In this document: piece by piece, positions 35,169 through 43,566 of the stretch
Layout of the letters: each line of letters starts with the position of its first letter
Numbering within the stretch: the stretch's first letter is position 1
Source: Saltatorellus ferox
Lineage (GTDB): Bacteria > Planctomycetota > UBA1135 > GCA-002686595
Direction of reading: 5' to 3'
Assembly (NCBI GenBank): GCA_007751475.1
Contig: CP036434.1
Span: forward strand, 1,178,001-1,242,000
Length of the DNA stretch: 64,000 nucleotides
Made by a program: the position numbers and the translations under genes
Notes under the pieces: generated by a model
Told to the model about the DNA's origin: nothing
Seen by the model: the letters and a program-made list of their open reading frames with translations, nothing else
Databases searched by the model: none

Positions 35169-36505
35169 GCCTCCTTCGTTCGAAACCACGGCTGCGCTCG
35201 CTCGCAGCGGTCGGTTGGCTCATGGCCGCCTCGTGCAGCGCTCCCGTCGCATCGTCCACGGGCGCCGACCGCGAGGGCGGCCCGTCGGCGCCGCGCGCCC
35301 CGTCCTCTGCTCGCGTGTCCCTCGCGAGGCAGGCCGCGGGTCCCACGGTCCTCGTGACCGGGCCAGGCGGCGAGTCGCTGGCCGGCGTCGAGGTCTGGCT
35401 CGTCGACCCGCGCAGCGTGGACCCCGAGCGTGCCGTGATCGCCAGCCGGACGCTTGGTGACTGGGTCGAAGCCTCGCGCGCCGTCGCGACGGAGGTCCTC
35501 TCGACGGACGATCGCGGGCTCGCGCACTTCGAGGCCAGGTGCGAGGAGGGCTTCCTCGTGGCTGCGCGACGCGACGCACTCTTCGGACTGGTGGAACGCG
35601 TGGTCCCGCTTCCCCCGAAGGAGCAGGTCCCGCTGCAGCTCCTCGCTCGCGCGGCCTACCCCGTTCGCGTCGTGGATGCGAGCGGCGCACCGGCCCGCGG
35701 TGTGGCCCTGACGCTCGCCGCGCCCGATCCGGCGACCCCGGACGAATCCTTCGCCCTTCCTTCCAGCGCGTTCACAGACGAGCGTGGCCTCGCCACCCTC
35801 TACGAGCCTCCGCCCGTCGCGACCGGGGTCTTCGAGGGGCTCGACCAGGTGCCCGAACGCGTCGCGATTCTCAGGATCCCCGTCGGCGGCCTCGCGCCGG
35901 TGCCGCTCGCCCCTGGCGGCGAGCGCGTGAACGTGGAGCTCCCGCCCTTGCAGCCGATCGAGCTACGCTGTCAGCACGCGGCATTCTCCGAGGACCACTG
36001 GGCCGGTCTGGTCCAGGTCTTCCTCGCCTCCGACGGCAGCCGCTCCGAGCGCACGCTGGCGCAAGCCTTCGAGGCAGGACGCATCCGTCTGCCCTACGCG
36101 TCACGGCGGGAGGACCTTCGGCTCCATGCCGTCATCAGCGAGGCGGCCGCGCCCGGTCGCTTCATCGGGATGCTCACCCTGGACGCGCCCGCGACGGGTG
36201 TCATCGACCTCCCTCTCGATGAGGGATTGATCGTGACCGGTCGCTGCGTCGACGCCGAGGGCTCGGCGCTGGCCGATCAGACGATCGACCTCTTCGTGGT
36301 GGGTGATGCGAGCACGGCGTGGACGCTCGTCACCGACGGCGAGGGACGGTTCCGCTGGTTGCTCCTGCGACCCGGGAAAGCGCTGGCTCGGGTGGTGATC
36401 GGGGCCCGGACCCGCGGTACCGGCCCCCCGAAGAAGTCGACGAAACGCCTCGGCGACGTTTCGGCGGGAGAGGTCGTGGACGTGGGCGTCCTGACGCTTC
36501 GCTGA
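35165..36505 (+). CDS. second putative lipoprotein with carboxypeptidase-regulatory-like domains
   Basis: 446 aa if the TTG at 35165, which overlaps the upstream stop as TTGA, is used. The signal peptide has a lipobox-like LMAASCSAP, so ATG 35221 would truncate it. Repeated beta units follow: TVLVTGPGGESLAGVEVWLVD (about 60-80), YPVRVVDASGAPARGVALTL (about 165-185) and VTGRCVDAEGSALADQTIDLF (about 360-380). It resembles its upstream neighbour in layout and probably arose by duplication. Role unknown; likely envelope-attached. Confidence 0.65.
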   Translation: MSLLRSKPRLRSLAAVGWLMAASCSAPVASSTGADREGGPSAPRAPSSARVSLARQAAGPTVLVTGPGGESLAGVEVWLVDPRSVDPERAVIASRTLGDWVEASRAVATEVLSTDDRGLAHFEARCEEGFLVAARRDALFGLVERVVPLPPKEQVPLQLLARAAYPVRVVDASGAPARGVALTLAAPDPATPDESFALPSSAFTDERGLATLYEPPPVATGVFEGLDQVPERVAILRIPVGGLAPVPLAPGGERVNVELPPLQPIELRCQHAAFSEDHWAGLVQVFLASDGSRSERTLAQAFEAGRIRLPYASRREDLRLHAVISEAAAPGRFIGMLTLDAPATGVIDLPLDEGLIVTGRCVDAEGSALADQTIDLFVVGDASTAWTLVTDGEGRFRWLLLRPGKALARVVIGARTRGTGPPKKSTKRLGDVSAGEVVDVGVLTLR

Positions 36506-36522
36506 GGCGTTTCGTCGACTTC
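36433..36522. repeat. 19-bp inverted repeat spanning the 3' end of the lipoprotein gene
   Basis: GAAGTCGACGAAACGCCTC at 36433-36451 recurs as its exact reverse complement at 36504-36522. The gap of 52 nt contains the end of the coding region. It could form a long-loop hairpin at the transcript end (terminator or stabiliser) or be a trace of a mobile element. Confidence 0.8.
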
Positions 36523-36571
36523 CCGGATTCCGGATTCCTGTCCTGGCGTCGAACGGCTCACTCGACGGACG

Positions 36572-37777
36572 CTATCGATCCTCGGCCCACTCGGTCCACT
36601 TCTCGTCGAACTCCGCCGCGTCCACGTCGAAGCTGCCCGCGAACGCCACGGCCTGGCGCTTCTCCAGCTCCTCTTCGGAGCCGGCGGTCAAGCCAGGGAA
36701 CGGAACGACGACGGCGTTCAGGAACTTCGTCAGGTCTCCTTCGAGATCCAGGATCATGAACTCGACCTTGGACCACATCACCATGTGATCGCGCTCGTTC
36801 AGCTCAGCGCCCGGAAGCCAGCGGAACATGTCCGCCATGCTGGCGAAGAACTTGTTGTCGACCAGCTTGGCCACGCGCTCGTCCCACTCGTGGTGGTCGT
36901 CGGTCATGGGCCGCGCCATCGGGCCGCCGAGGACCCAGCGCGGGTCCACCTTGCGCGCGTAGTGGTAGCCCGTGCCGTAGCTAAGCCAGATGGGCGCGTT
37001 GAAGAGCTGCTCGTTGTGGCCGTTGATGAAGTTTCTGGCCAGGCCGGCCACGACGCGCGTGTGCAGCATGCTGTCGATCGGCTGCGGAACTTCCTGGTCC
37101 TTGTACGCCTCCGCGAGCACCTCGTTGTTCAGCGCGAAGAGCATGGTCTCGCCGACCTTCCCGGACGTGAACGAGTATTCGTTCTCGGCCTTCTCGTAGG
37201 CGCGGAGGTAGCGGCCCAGCTCGCTCTTGCGTTCGCAGATCAAGAGCAGGAAACGCTTGGGATGACCGAGGTACGGCTTCTCCTTGTCGCTGGCCATGGC
37301 CTCGAGGCCGAACTCCTTCACGTAGTCCGCGTAGAGATTCTCGGCGCGCTGGGCGTAGAGGTGCAGCCGGATCCAGGGGTCGAGTTCCTTCTTCGGTGCC
37401 TTGAACCGACCGAGCTTCTTCTTGAGCTGCTTGAACTCCTCCTTGAGCTTGTCCTTCTCCTCGCGGTCGTTCGGGATCTTGTACGTGCCGAGGCTGCTTC
37501 CGATCCGGAAGTGCTCGGTCTCGACCCAGAGGAAGTCGAGGCCCCCCATGGTCGCCTGGACGTTCTCGGTGCGCTCGCCGTAGGCCCATCCGAACGAGCC
37601 CACCTGTGAGTAGCCGAGCAGGGCAAACTTCGCGGGATCGTTCTCGGTGTAGGGATCGATCTCTTCGAACTCCTCCATGCCTCCGCCCTGCTGCTGGGCG
37701 ATCGCGCTGGAGGCGAAGAAGAGGCAGAGCGCGGAGAGAGCGGCGAGCGCGATGAGGGGCTTGCGGTGGCGAGTCAA
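36572..37777 (-). CDS. exported protein of unknown function, degenerate-peptidase-like
   Basis: 401 aa from a TTG start (37777) that places a good signal peptide (LIALAALSALCLFFASSAIAQ) at the N-terminus. The ATG at 37891 would put 38 polar residues before it. A charged coiled-coil segment (about 105-130) is followed by a helical region. One stretch near residue 250 (INGHNEQLFNAPIWLSYGTGYH) resembles the HExxH...PxWLxEGxAxY region of DUF1570-like gluzincins, but the HExxH is lost. A catalytically dead metallopeptidase-like scaffold is an inference. It is convergent with the lipoprotein pair. Confidence 0.6.
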   Translation of the reverse strand: MTRHRKPLIALAALSALCLFFASSAIAQQQGGGMEEFEEIDPYTENDPAKFALLGYSQVGSFGWAYGERTENVQATMGGLDFLWVETEHFRIGSSLGTYKIPNDREEKDKLKEEFKQLKKKLGRFKAPKKELDPWIRLHLYAQRAENLYADYVKEFGLEAMASDKEKPYLGHPKRFLLLICERKSELGRYLRAYEKAENEYSFTSGKVGETMLFALNNEVLAEAYKDQEVPQPIDSMLHTRVVAGLARNFINGHNEQLFNAPIWLSYGTGYHYARKVDPRWVLGGPMARPMTDDHHEWDERVAKLVDNKFFASMADMFRWLPGAELNERDHMVMWSKVEFMILDLEGDLTKFLNAVVVPFPGLTAGSEEELEKRQAVAFAGSFDVDAAEFDEKWTEWAEDR

Positions 37778-37915
37778 GGCGTGATGGGGGCAACCGGGGG
37801 AAGGGAGGATGGAAAGGGCGGCGCGCACTGGTATGCCCGCCGCCCCCTGTAGATCCACGGACTCTCGATCTTGCCAGCGAAGACGCTTCACGCGCCTCCG
37901 CTGGACCGGGTTCGA

Positions 37916-38692
37916 TCAGAGTTCGTTCTTCTTCGCTGCGTCGGCGATCTCTTTCGCGTTCGCCTGGCGCTTCAGCTCGAGCTGGGTGGCCTTCTCGATC
38001 TCTTGGCTCAGTTCGAGGCGCTCGGACTCACACTTGTTGATCTCCTTGACGAACTTCGCGAGCTTGCGCGAGTCCGGACCGTCCTTCTCCAGGATGGCGT
38101 CATGGGAGGCCTTGAGATCGAGGTAGCGCTCGTCGATCACGTCCATCTTGTCGATGATCTTGGCGATCTTCTTCACGGACGAATCGGGCTTGCCCTTGTA
38201 CTCCTTGGCGATGACACCTTTCATCGACTCCCAGAGCTTGACACGCGACGTGTCCGACTCGAGAGGGTCGTGGTTGGATCCATCGGCCGAACAGACGAAG
38301 AGGTGCTCCGGTTGCTCGAGAGTGAAGGCGTTGTGGAACGGATGGTCTTCTTCCATCACGTCCACAGGGAGCTTGACGCAGTGGAACCAGCGCGCCAGCA
38401 AGAAGGTCTTTTCGTTGTCGACGCCGCCCTTGAGCAGAGCATCGTCGGTGCCGTTGCAGACCTTGCACTCGCGCAGCACGAGAAGCGGGCGCGGGTCGTT
38501 CCCCGCAATGGCTTTCATGGCTTCCTCTCGGGAAAGGGCGCGCTGCACGCTTCGTGCAGTGGACCCCTCCGTGACCTCTTTGGTCTCCGGTTGGTACACC
38601 GGATAGTCCCAGGTCAGCTTGAGGATGGCTTTGGCAGTGGCGCCGCGAACGACGGGGGCAGCGTTAGAAGTGGGTTGTGGCGAACTCGACAC
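37916..38692 (-). CDS. hypothetical protein with CxxC motif
   Basis: 258 aa from GTG 38692. It has a Ser/Pro/Ala-rich start, a central part with RECKVCNG (CxxC) and ARWFHCVKLPVD resembling a thioredoxin-like fold, and a long Lys/Glu-rich helical C-terminus (about 175-258) likely to form a coiled coil. The N-terminal linker character suggests an exported protein that has lost contact with its signal peptide. An in-frame signal-peptide ORF ends just upstream at 38708 and is separated by two TGA codons. No ribosome-binding site is evident before the GTG. Confidence 0.6.
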   Translation of the reverse strand: MSSSPQPTSNAAPVVRGATAKAILKLTWDYPVYQPETKEVTEGSTARSVQRALSREEAMKAIAGNDPRPLLVLRECKVCNGTDDALLKGGVDNEKTFLLARWFHCVKLPVDVMEEDHPFHNAFTLEQPEHLFVCSADGSNHDPLESDTSRVKLWESMKGVIAKEYKGKPDSSVKKIAKIIDKMDVIDERYLDLKASHDAILEKDGPDSRKLAKFVKEINKCESERLELSQEIEKATQLELKRQANAKEIADAAKKNEL

Positions 38693-38707
38693 AGAGGGCC
38701 CGCTTCA

Positions 38708-38812
38708 TCAGCCGGGTGAGAAAGGAACGCTGGGCGTTCCGATCGCGGAGGTGGCCAGCAGGGCGAGCGCCGAGGCGCCAGCTGCCGCGCCCATGAGAGC
38801 TTTCTTCAGCAT
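38708..38812 (-). pseudogene. signal-peptide ORF in frame with, but cut off from, the downstream gene
   Basis: 34 codons, beginning MLKKALMGAAAGAS and reading as a complete signal peptide, end in TGA-TGA and continue in the same frame into the GTG of the 258-aa protein at 37916-38692. Either the gene is broken by nonsense changes, or a short leader is translated separately. If fused, the product would be a roughly 300-aa exported protein. Confidence 0.5.
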
Positions 38813-38842
38813 GAGTGGCTTGAGAGTTAGAGGTGTGCAAGA

Positions 38843-38859
38843 CCCGCGTTCAACGCGGG
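38843..38859 (-). terminator. hairpin downstream of msrA
   Basis: CCCGCGTT-C-AACGCGGG inverted repeat, about 95 nt after the msrA stop and about 30 nt before the next ORF on the minus strand. A plausible terminator or processing site; there is no T-tract. Confidence 0.4.
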
Positions 38860-38954
38860 ACCTATACGAGCCTACACGCCAAGGGCAAACCCGCACCATT
38901 TTCATGCGAAGTCGCCGCTGACGACTCCAGGAGGCCCCCTCCGAGCTTGCGCCG

Positions 38955-39647
38955 CTACCTCGCGGCTCGCCGCAGGGCCTCCTGGCCTTCTTCGCTCAGG
39001 CCGAGACGGCCGAGGTCATCTCGGATCTGCTCGGTGCGTCCGTATCCACCTGCGAACGCATTCGCTCGGGTCACCGCCACGGAGCCGAGGAAGGCTTCCT
39101 CGGAAGGAAATTGCTTCTTGAATTCGGCCAGCGCCCGCGGCACATGGCGGAGGCGGTACTTCTGGTGGTAGTCCTCGGCGAGCGTGAATCCGCTGAAGTC
39201 CTCGATCCCGGTCTCGATCGCGCCTCCCGACTTTCGAGCCACGCGCGCTGCTTCCGCTTCGGCAGCCTCTCTCTGCTCCTTCGAGCGCGGGAACACCGCC
39301 GAGCGATACTGGGTGCTCCATGCCTCACGGCAGGGGTTGTGGCTGCGAAAGAACACGGCGACCAGCTCTTCGTAGCGCGTGACCGTCGGGTAGAAGTCGA
39401 TGTCGATCGCTTCCGCGTGATCGCCGATCGAGTGGTAGGTGGGATCGGGCGTGGTTCCGCCCGCGTAGCCGACGCGCGTTCGCAGCACGCCTTCGAGACC
39501 CCCGAACTGGGAGTCAGGGCCCCAGAATCAGCCGAGCGCGAAGGTGGCCGTTTCGAACCGGCCGGTTTGCAGGATCGCGGCGGCCGCTTCATCGAGGCTG
39601 ATCGGTGGGGTGGGCTTGGCGCCGCTCACGGATTCGTTGGACGTCAT
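38955..39647 (-). CDS. msrA: peptide-methionine (S)-S-oxide reductase MsrA, predicted selenoprotein (in-frame UGA)
   Basis: 230 aa when the UGA at 39528-39530 is read as selenocysteine, codon 40. MsrA reduces methionine-S-sulfoxide. Its invariant active site is GCFWG; here the frame reads ATFALG-UGA-FWGPDSQFGG, then TRVGYAGGTTPDPTYHSIGDHAEA, which is textbook MsrA on both sides. No frameshift is needed and no in-frame Cys substitutes. The C-terminal resolving cysteines of E. coli-type MsrA are absent (end EALRRAAR); one Cys at about 106 (HNPCREAW) could resolve. A SECIS-like hairpin starts 12 nt after the UGA. The start at ATG 39647 is chosen. The open frame continues upstream to 39779 and could supply an export signal (RRQRAHFLRAAALSLGCAPP). 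Confidence 0.88.
39497..39530 (-). promoter_or_regulatory. candidate bacterial SECIS element of msrA
   Basis: After the UGA (39530-39528) and a 12-nt spacer, the mRNA can form a 7-bp stem: GACUCCC (39515-39509) pairs with GGGGGUC (39503-39497), with one G-U pair, around the loop AGUUC. The loop carries the GU expected by SelB and lies about 20 nt from the UGA, inside the known bacterial SECIS window. Confidence 0.6.
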
Positions 39648-39796
39648 GGAAGGTTCGGTGGGTGGAGCGCAACCCAAGGAGAGGGCGGCCGCCCTCAGGA
39701 AGTGGGCGCGCTGGCGACGCAGCTGGATGAATGACTCAGGGTAGACCACGGGCCGCCCGCCCCACACCCCTCCTTCCATCCGTGAGGCCAGAATCC

Positions 39797-42700
39797 TCAG
39801 TCATCCCGGAGCGCCATCGCTCGGCGGAGCCCTTCCGCATGGCGCGGCACCCTGGCCGTCACGCACGTACCCCCAGACGGGTTCGACGTGACCCAGAAGT
39901 CTCCACCGGCGAGCCGCGCTCGCTCCTGCATGCTCTTCATGCCGATCCCCCCCTTGCCCGCGGGCGACTCGGCGCGACCGATGCCCTTGCCGTTGTCGCG
40001 TACGGAGAGTTCCAGGGAGTCGCCGTTCACCTCCAGAGTGACGTGAATGGACGTCGCGCCCGAGTGGCGCGATGCGTTGCGGATCGCCTCCTGGGCGATT
40101 CTGAAGAGCGCGAGGGCCGTTTCCTTCGGTGGTTCCTCCACGCCCGAATCGATCGCCAGTTCGACCGGCGCTTTGTCCGTTCGATTCCGGCGCGAGCACT
40201 CCGAGCGAAGCGCGGTCACGAGACCCAGGTCGTCCACGATCGTCGGGTGTAGCTGTCGCGACAGCGTGTGCAGATGAGTGGCGACGTTCTCGATCTCGCT
40301 CTGGAACGAACGCACGGTTTCCGTCATGCCGGATTCGTCGGTCGGACCGTTCGAGGGGCGCTTGAGGTCGAGAAGGTGGGCTTCGATGGCGAGCGCCGCG
40401 AGGCGCTGGGACAGGTCATCGTGCAGCTCTCGCGCGATCCGACTGCGCTCCGATTCCTCGGCGCGCACGAGGTTCTCGCGCAGGTCGGCGAGCGTCCTCG
40501 CATCCTTGTCCCGGCGGGAAAGATCGCTGATCATCGCGATGATCGACGTGACCTCTCCCGACTCGGAGCGGGTCGGGGCGAAGTGCCACCGACAGCGTTT
40601 GACCTGGAAGTCACCGACGCGCGTCATGGCCACGAGGCTGAAGTCCTCGCACTCGACGAACGCCCGTTGGATGGCGTCCTTGCCGAGTTCCTCGTCGTCG
40701 AAGAGCTCCCATGGATGTCCCTCGACGACCTCGTCGTGTCCCCAGGCGAACAGCTCATCCGCGCGTTCGTTTCTATCGGCCAGCGATCCGGAAGGAGTCC
40801 AGGACAGGATCGCTGAAGGCGCCGTATGGAAGAGGCGGCGGAAGCGTCGCTCGCTGGCGCCGAGCCGCGCCTCCATCGCCTTGCGCCGCGAGACCTCCTG
40901 GGTCAGAGCGAAGTTCCGCCGCCCGAGCGAGCGGTTGCGCAGGAAGAAGAGGCGAAGCACCGCCAGCAGCGCTGCTCCAGCGAACGACCATCGAACCCAG
41001 GCCCGTTCGAACCAATAGGGGGCGATCACCAGCGTCTTGGAGCGCATCGGCGTCGACCAGGTGCTCGTGGGCGTGCGGGCTCGCACCTCCAGCGTGTACC
41101 GACCGTTCGGGAGGTTCGGGAAGCGCGCCGCTCGAGCCGAGCCTGCATCGATCCACCGTTCGTCGAACTCGACCATCCTGTACTGGAAGGAGGCGTGGCT
41201 CGACGTCGGAAAGATGGGGGCGGTGAATTCGTAGAGGACGTTCACCGAATCGCGATAGTGACCGGCTTCGTTCATCGGAGCGCCGTTCACGTAAGGTCCT
41301 CGGATCAACACGCGCGGTGAAGCGCTCGGCGGCGGAAGGGAAGATCTGTCGAAGATCGCGACGCCCTCGAGCGTGGGAAGCGCGATGGCACCATTCGCCA
41401 GGACCGCGCCGAGCGCTCCGTTAGCTTCCGGCACCCGGAACGTCTGAGCTTCTATGGTCATGGTCTTGCCCGCGGCGTGGGCGTCGAGGCTCGCGGTCGA
41501 GGCGCGGATCACTCCGGCGTTGGAATGCACCCACAGGTAGCCGCTGTCATCGACGGGCGCGATCCAGGCGAGGAAAGGATCGGGTAGACCGGCGGCCTTC
41601 GACCAGTGTTCGAGGGGGCCCGCCGCGCCGAGGCGAAAGAGTCCCTGGCCGTAGGTGCTGATCCAGATCTCCCCGCCGTGACCAGGTCGCAGGTGTCGAA
41701 CGCTCGCCTGACCCAGTTTCGCGATCGTCATCCACTCTCCCGACTTCGTATCGAGCCTCAGAAGCTCGCTCCGACTGGCAGCGATGGGCGCGCCGCGCGC
41801 ATAACACAGCGCCACGATTCCCGACGGGGGCAAAGGAAAGCTCGCCAGTTCGCCGGAGGATCCGCGACCCGCTTCGACCTGCTCGAGTCGACCCTGAAAG
41901 ACGAGCCAAACATCGCCGTCAGGGGAGGCGATGATCGGTCCTGCAGGGCCTCGCCAGCGTGGATCCGGCAGCAGGATGCCGTCCTCGAAGCGCGCGAGAC
42001 CTCCGCGGGTGGAGAGCCAGGTGACCCCCGAGGTCGAAGCGGAGCTGTTCGAGTGATAGTCGCTCGGGTCGATCACTTCGATGGGCGTTCGCTTGCCCTT
42101 TTCGTCAAGCAGGAAAGCAACCTGTCGATCCCCCCCCAGGATGAGCGCGTCTCCTCCGGGCAGCGGATGAACATGGGCCGCGGCCCATCTCGGAAAGTCC
42201 TGGTGGAGGTCCACCAGGACGGTGCTGCTGGTTTCGACGTATTGCAGAGCATCGAGTTCGGTGCCGATCCATAGGTCACGAACCGATCCGGATCCCTGCA
42301 GCAAGCAGCGTACGCCGCGCGGCACGTCGAGCTGCGCGATGCCTTCGGTTCCGATTCGGAGCCTTTGCTCCGGGGAGTCACCTCGCCACATGGCGAAGAC
42401 TCCCGCGCTCGTCGCCAGAAGGCGCGTCGCGCCCTTGTGGGGGACCTCGTCCTGCAGGCGAACCTGGCCGAGGGACAGGGTCTCCGCTGGTGGGCCACTG
42501 AGCGATACGACGTCTCCCGACGCGGTCTGCGACCAGACGTAACCCTCGAAGTCGGTCGTGAGCCACACGGAGCGGCGGTGATCGACACACTGGAATCCGT
42601 CGGCGTCGCGCTTGAACACCCCCTCCCGCGTGGCGATCCAAAGCGATCCTTCGCCGTCTTCCACCAGCCGGCTCAGCGGCCCCCCAGGAAGACCGCTCTC

Positions 42701-43165
42701 CTCCCCGAAGACCTCGAGTTCGTCGTCATGGAAGCGCGCGAGCTTGTGGCCCACGAGCCAGAGCGCGCCGTCCTTCGTCGCGAGGAACTGACGAACGCTG
42801 TGCAGGTCTTCGGCCTCGGAGATGCGGCGGAATCGATCGTTCTCGAGGACGCACGGAGCTGCCTGGGCGGCTCCGATCCAGACCCTGCCGCTCGGGTCCC
42901 TGTGGAGCGCGATGATCCGGTCGCCGTCGAGGCCCTCGTGATCCGCGGACAGGAGCGTTTCGAAACGGGCGCCGTCGTACCGGGCGAGGCCCGCCGTCGT
43001 GCCTACCATGAGGAACCCTTGGTCGTCGTAGCCAAGGGCGTTGATCGTGTTGCTGGGTGCCCCGTCGGCCACGGAGATCGTGGTGCGCATGAGCGCCGGG
43101 CCCTGCAGGGCCGCGTGGGCCAGGGGAGCAGATGCCAGGAGAACGAGGAGCAGCGCGATTCTCAT
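39797..43165 (-). CDS. sensor histidine kinase with periplasmic beta-propeller (Reg_prop/Y_Y_Y) and PAS domain
   Basis: 1122 aa. Signal peptide, then two-component-regulator propeller repeats across about 35-640 (for example LGYDDQGFLMVGTTAGLARYDG). A Y_Y_Y beta-sandwich covers about 665-735 (FQYRMVEFDERWIDAG, LPNGRYTLEVRAR). One membrane helix (about 745-765), a PAS domain (about 790-905), a HisKA_3 dimerisation domain with the phospho-His in IARELHDDLSQRL and a HATPase domain (NGKGIG, GGIGMKSMQERARLAGG) follow. This is a NarL-type kinase reading an extracellular signal, commonly a glycan in relatives. Unlike hybrid HTCS proteins it lacks a receiver and AraC domain, and no response regulator is adjacent. 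Confidence 0.92.
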   Translation of the reverse strand: MRIALLLVLLASAPLAHAALQGPALMRTTISVADGAPSNTINALGYDDQGFLMVGTTAGLARYDGARFETLLSADHEGLDGDRIIALHRDPSGRVWIGAAQAAPCVLENDRFRRISEAEDLHSVRQFLATKDGALWLVGHKLARFHDDELEVFGEESGLPGGPLSRLVEDGEGSLWIATREGVFKRDADGFQCVDHRRSVWLTTDFEGYVWSQTASGDVVSLSGPPAETLSLGQVRLQDEVPHKGATRLLATSAGVFAMWRGDSPEQRLRIGTEGIAQLDVPRGVRCLLQGSGSVRDLWIGTELDALQYVETSSTVLVDLHQDFPRWAAAHVHPLPGGDALILGGDRQVAFLLDEKGKRTPIEVIDPSDYHSNSSASTSGVTWLSTRGGLARFEDGILLPDPRWRGPAGPIIASPDGDVWLVFQGRLEQVEAGRGSSGELASFPLPPSGIVALCYARGAPIAASRSELLRLDTKSGEWMTIAKLGQASVRHLRPGHGGEIWISTYGQGLFRLGAAGPLEHWSKAAGLPDPFLAWIAPVDDSGYLWVHSNAGVIRASTASLDAHAAGKTMTIEAQTFRVPEANGALGAVLANGAIALPTLEGVAIFDRSSLPPPSASPRVLIRGPYVNGAPMNEAGHYRDSVNVLYEFTAPIFPTSSHASFQYRMVEFDERWIDAGSARAARFPNLPNGRYTLEVRARTPTSTWSTPMRSKTLVIAPYWFERAWVRWSFAGAALLAVLRLFFLRNRSLGRRNFALTQEVSRRKAMEARLGASERRFRRLFHTAPSAILSWTPSGSLADRNERADELFAWGHDEVVEGHPWELFDDEELGKDAIQRAFVECEDFSLVAMTRVGDFQVKRCRWHFAPTRSESGEVTSIIAMISDLSRRDKDARTLADLRENLVRAEESERSRIARELHDDLSQRLAALAIEAHLLDLKRPSNGPTDESGMTETVRSFQSEIENVATHLHTLSRQLHPTIVDDLGLVTALRSECSRRNRTDKAPVELAIDSGVEEPPKETALALFRIAQEAIRNASRHSGATSIHVTLEVNGDSLELSVRDNGKGIGRAESPAGKGGIGMKSMQERARLAGGDFWVTSNPSGGTCVTARVPRHAEGLRRAMALRDD

Positions 43166-43410
43166 CGACCGATCGCCTCCCCCCGGCCATCGTCCCCTGA
43201 GGTCGACCCCAGGACACCGCGCAGCGCCCCGGGGACGGAGTATCCCTTCCCACGCCGATGGCGGGGATCGATGGCCGTGAGGCCGCTCGAACGACCAAAG
43301 GCATCGATGCGGCCAGGAAGTCGCGTCGTGCCGATGGGAAGAGCGCTCACGATGACGAGGCTGAGGGGGACTACCTGTTCCATGACGCCGGGTTGTGAAG
43401 TGTCCTTCAT
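43162..43410 (-). CDS. doubtful small ORF overlapping the kinase start
   Basis: 82 aa from ATG 43410 (MKDTSQPGVMEQVVPLSLV...), with its TGA overlapping the kinase ATG by four bases. The overlap and a hydrophobic segment near the start are suggestive. The rest is Arg/Gly-rich and may be a shadow. If it is not a gene, the interval 43166-43566 is a 400-bp divergent promoter region in which I recognise no other element. Confidence 0.25.
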   Translation of the reverse strand: MKDTSQPGVMEQVVPLSLVIVSALPIGTTRLPGRIDAFGRSSGLTAIDPRHRRGKGYSVPGALRGVLGSTSGDDGRGEAIGR

Positions 43411-43566
43411 GCTAGCGGAACGAGCCGCAGTTGGATCCGGATTCCCGCGCAGGAGCGACGTGCGCTCTGCAAGAGTTTTTGCCGACGCGGGAATCTCCGG
43501 ATCCATGGCAGTGCTGCGCGGCTCCCAGCGCATGGACCCCCGAACCCATCCCCCAGGATCTGAGCC

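Noticed and set aside
38702-38710. TGA-TGA as selenocysteine codons
   Set aside because: Two adjacent UGAs, no homologous Cys motif and no SECIS-like stem nearby; a break or leader peptide is simpler.
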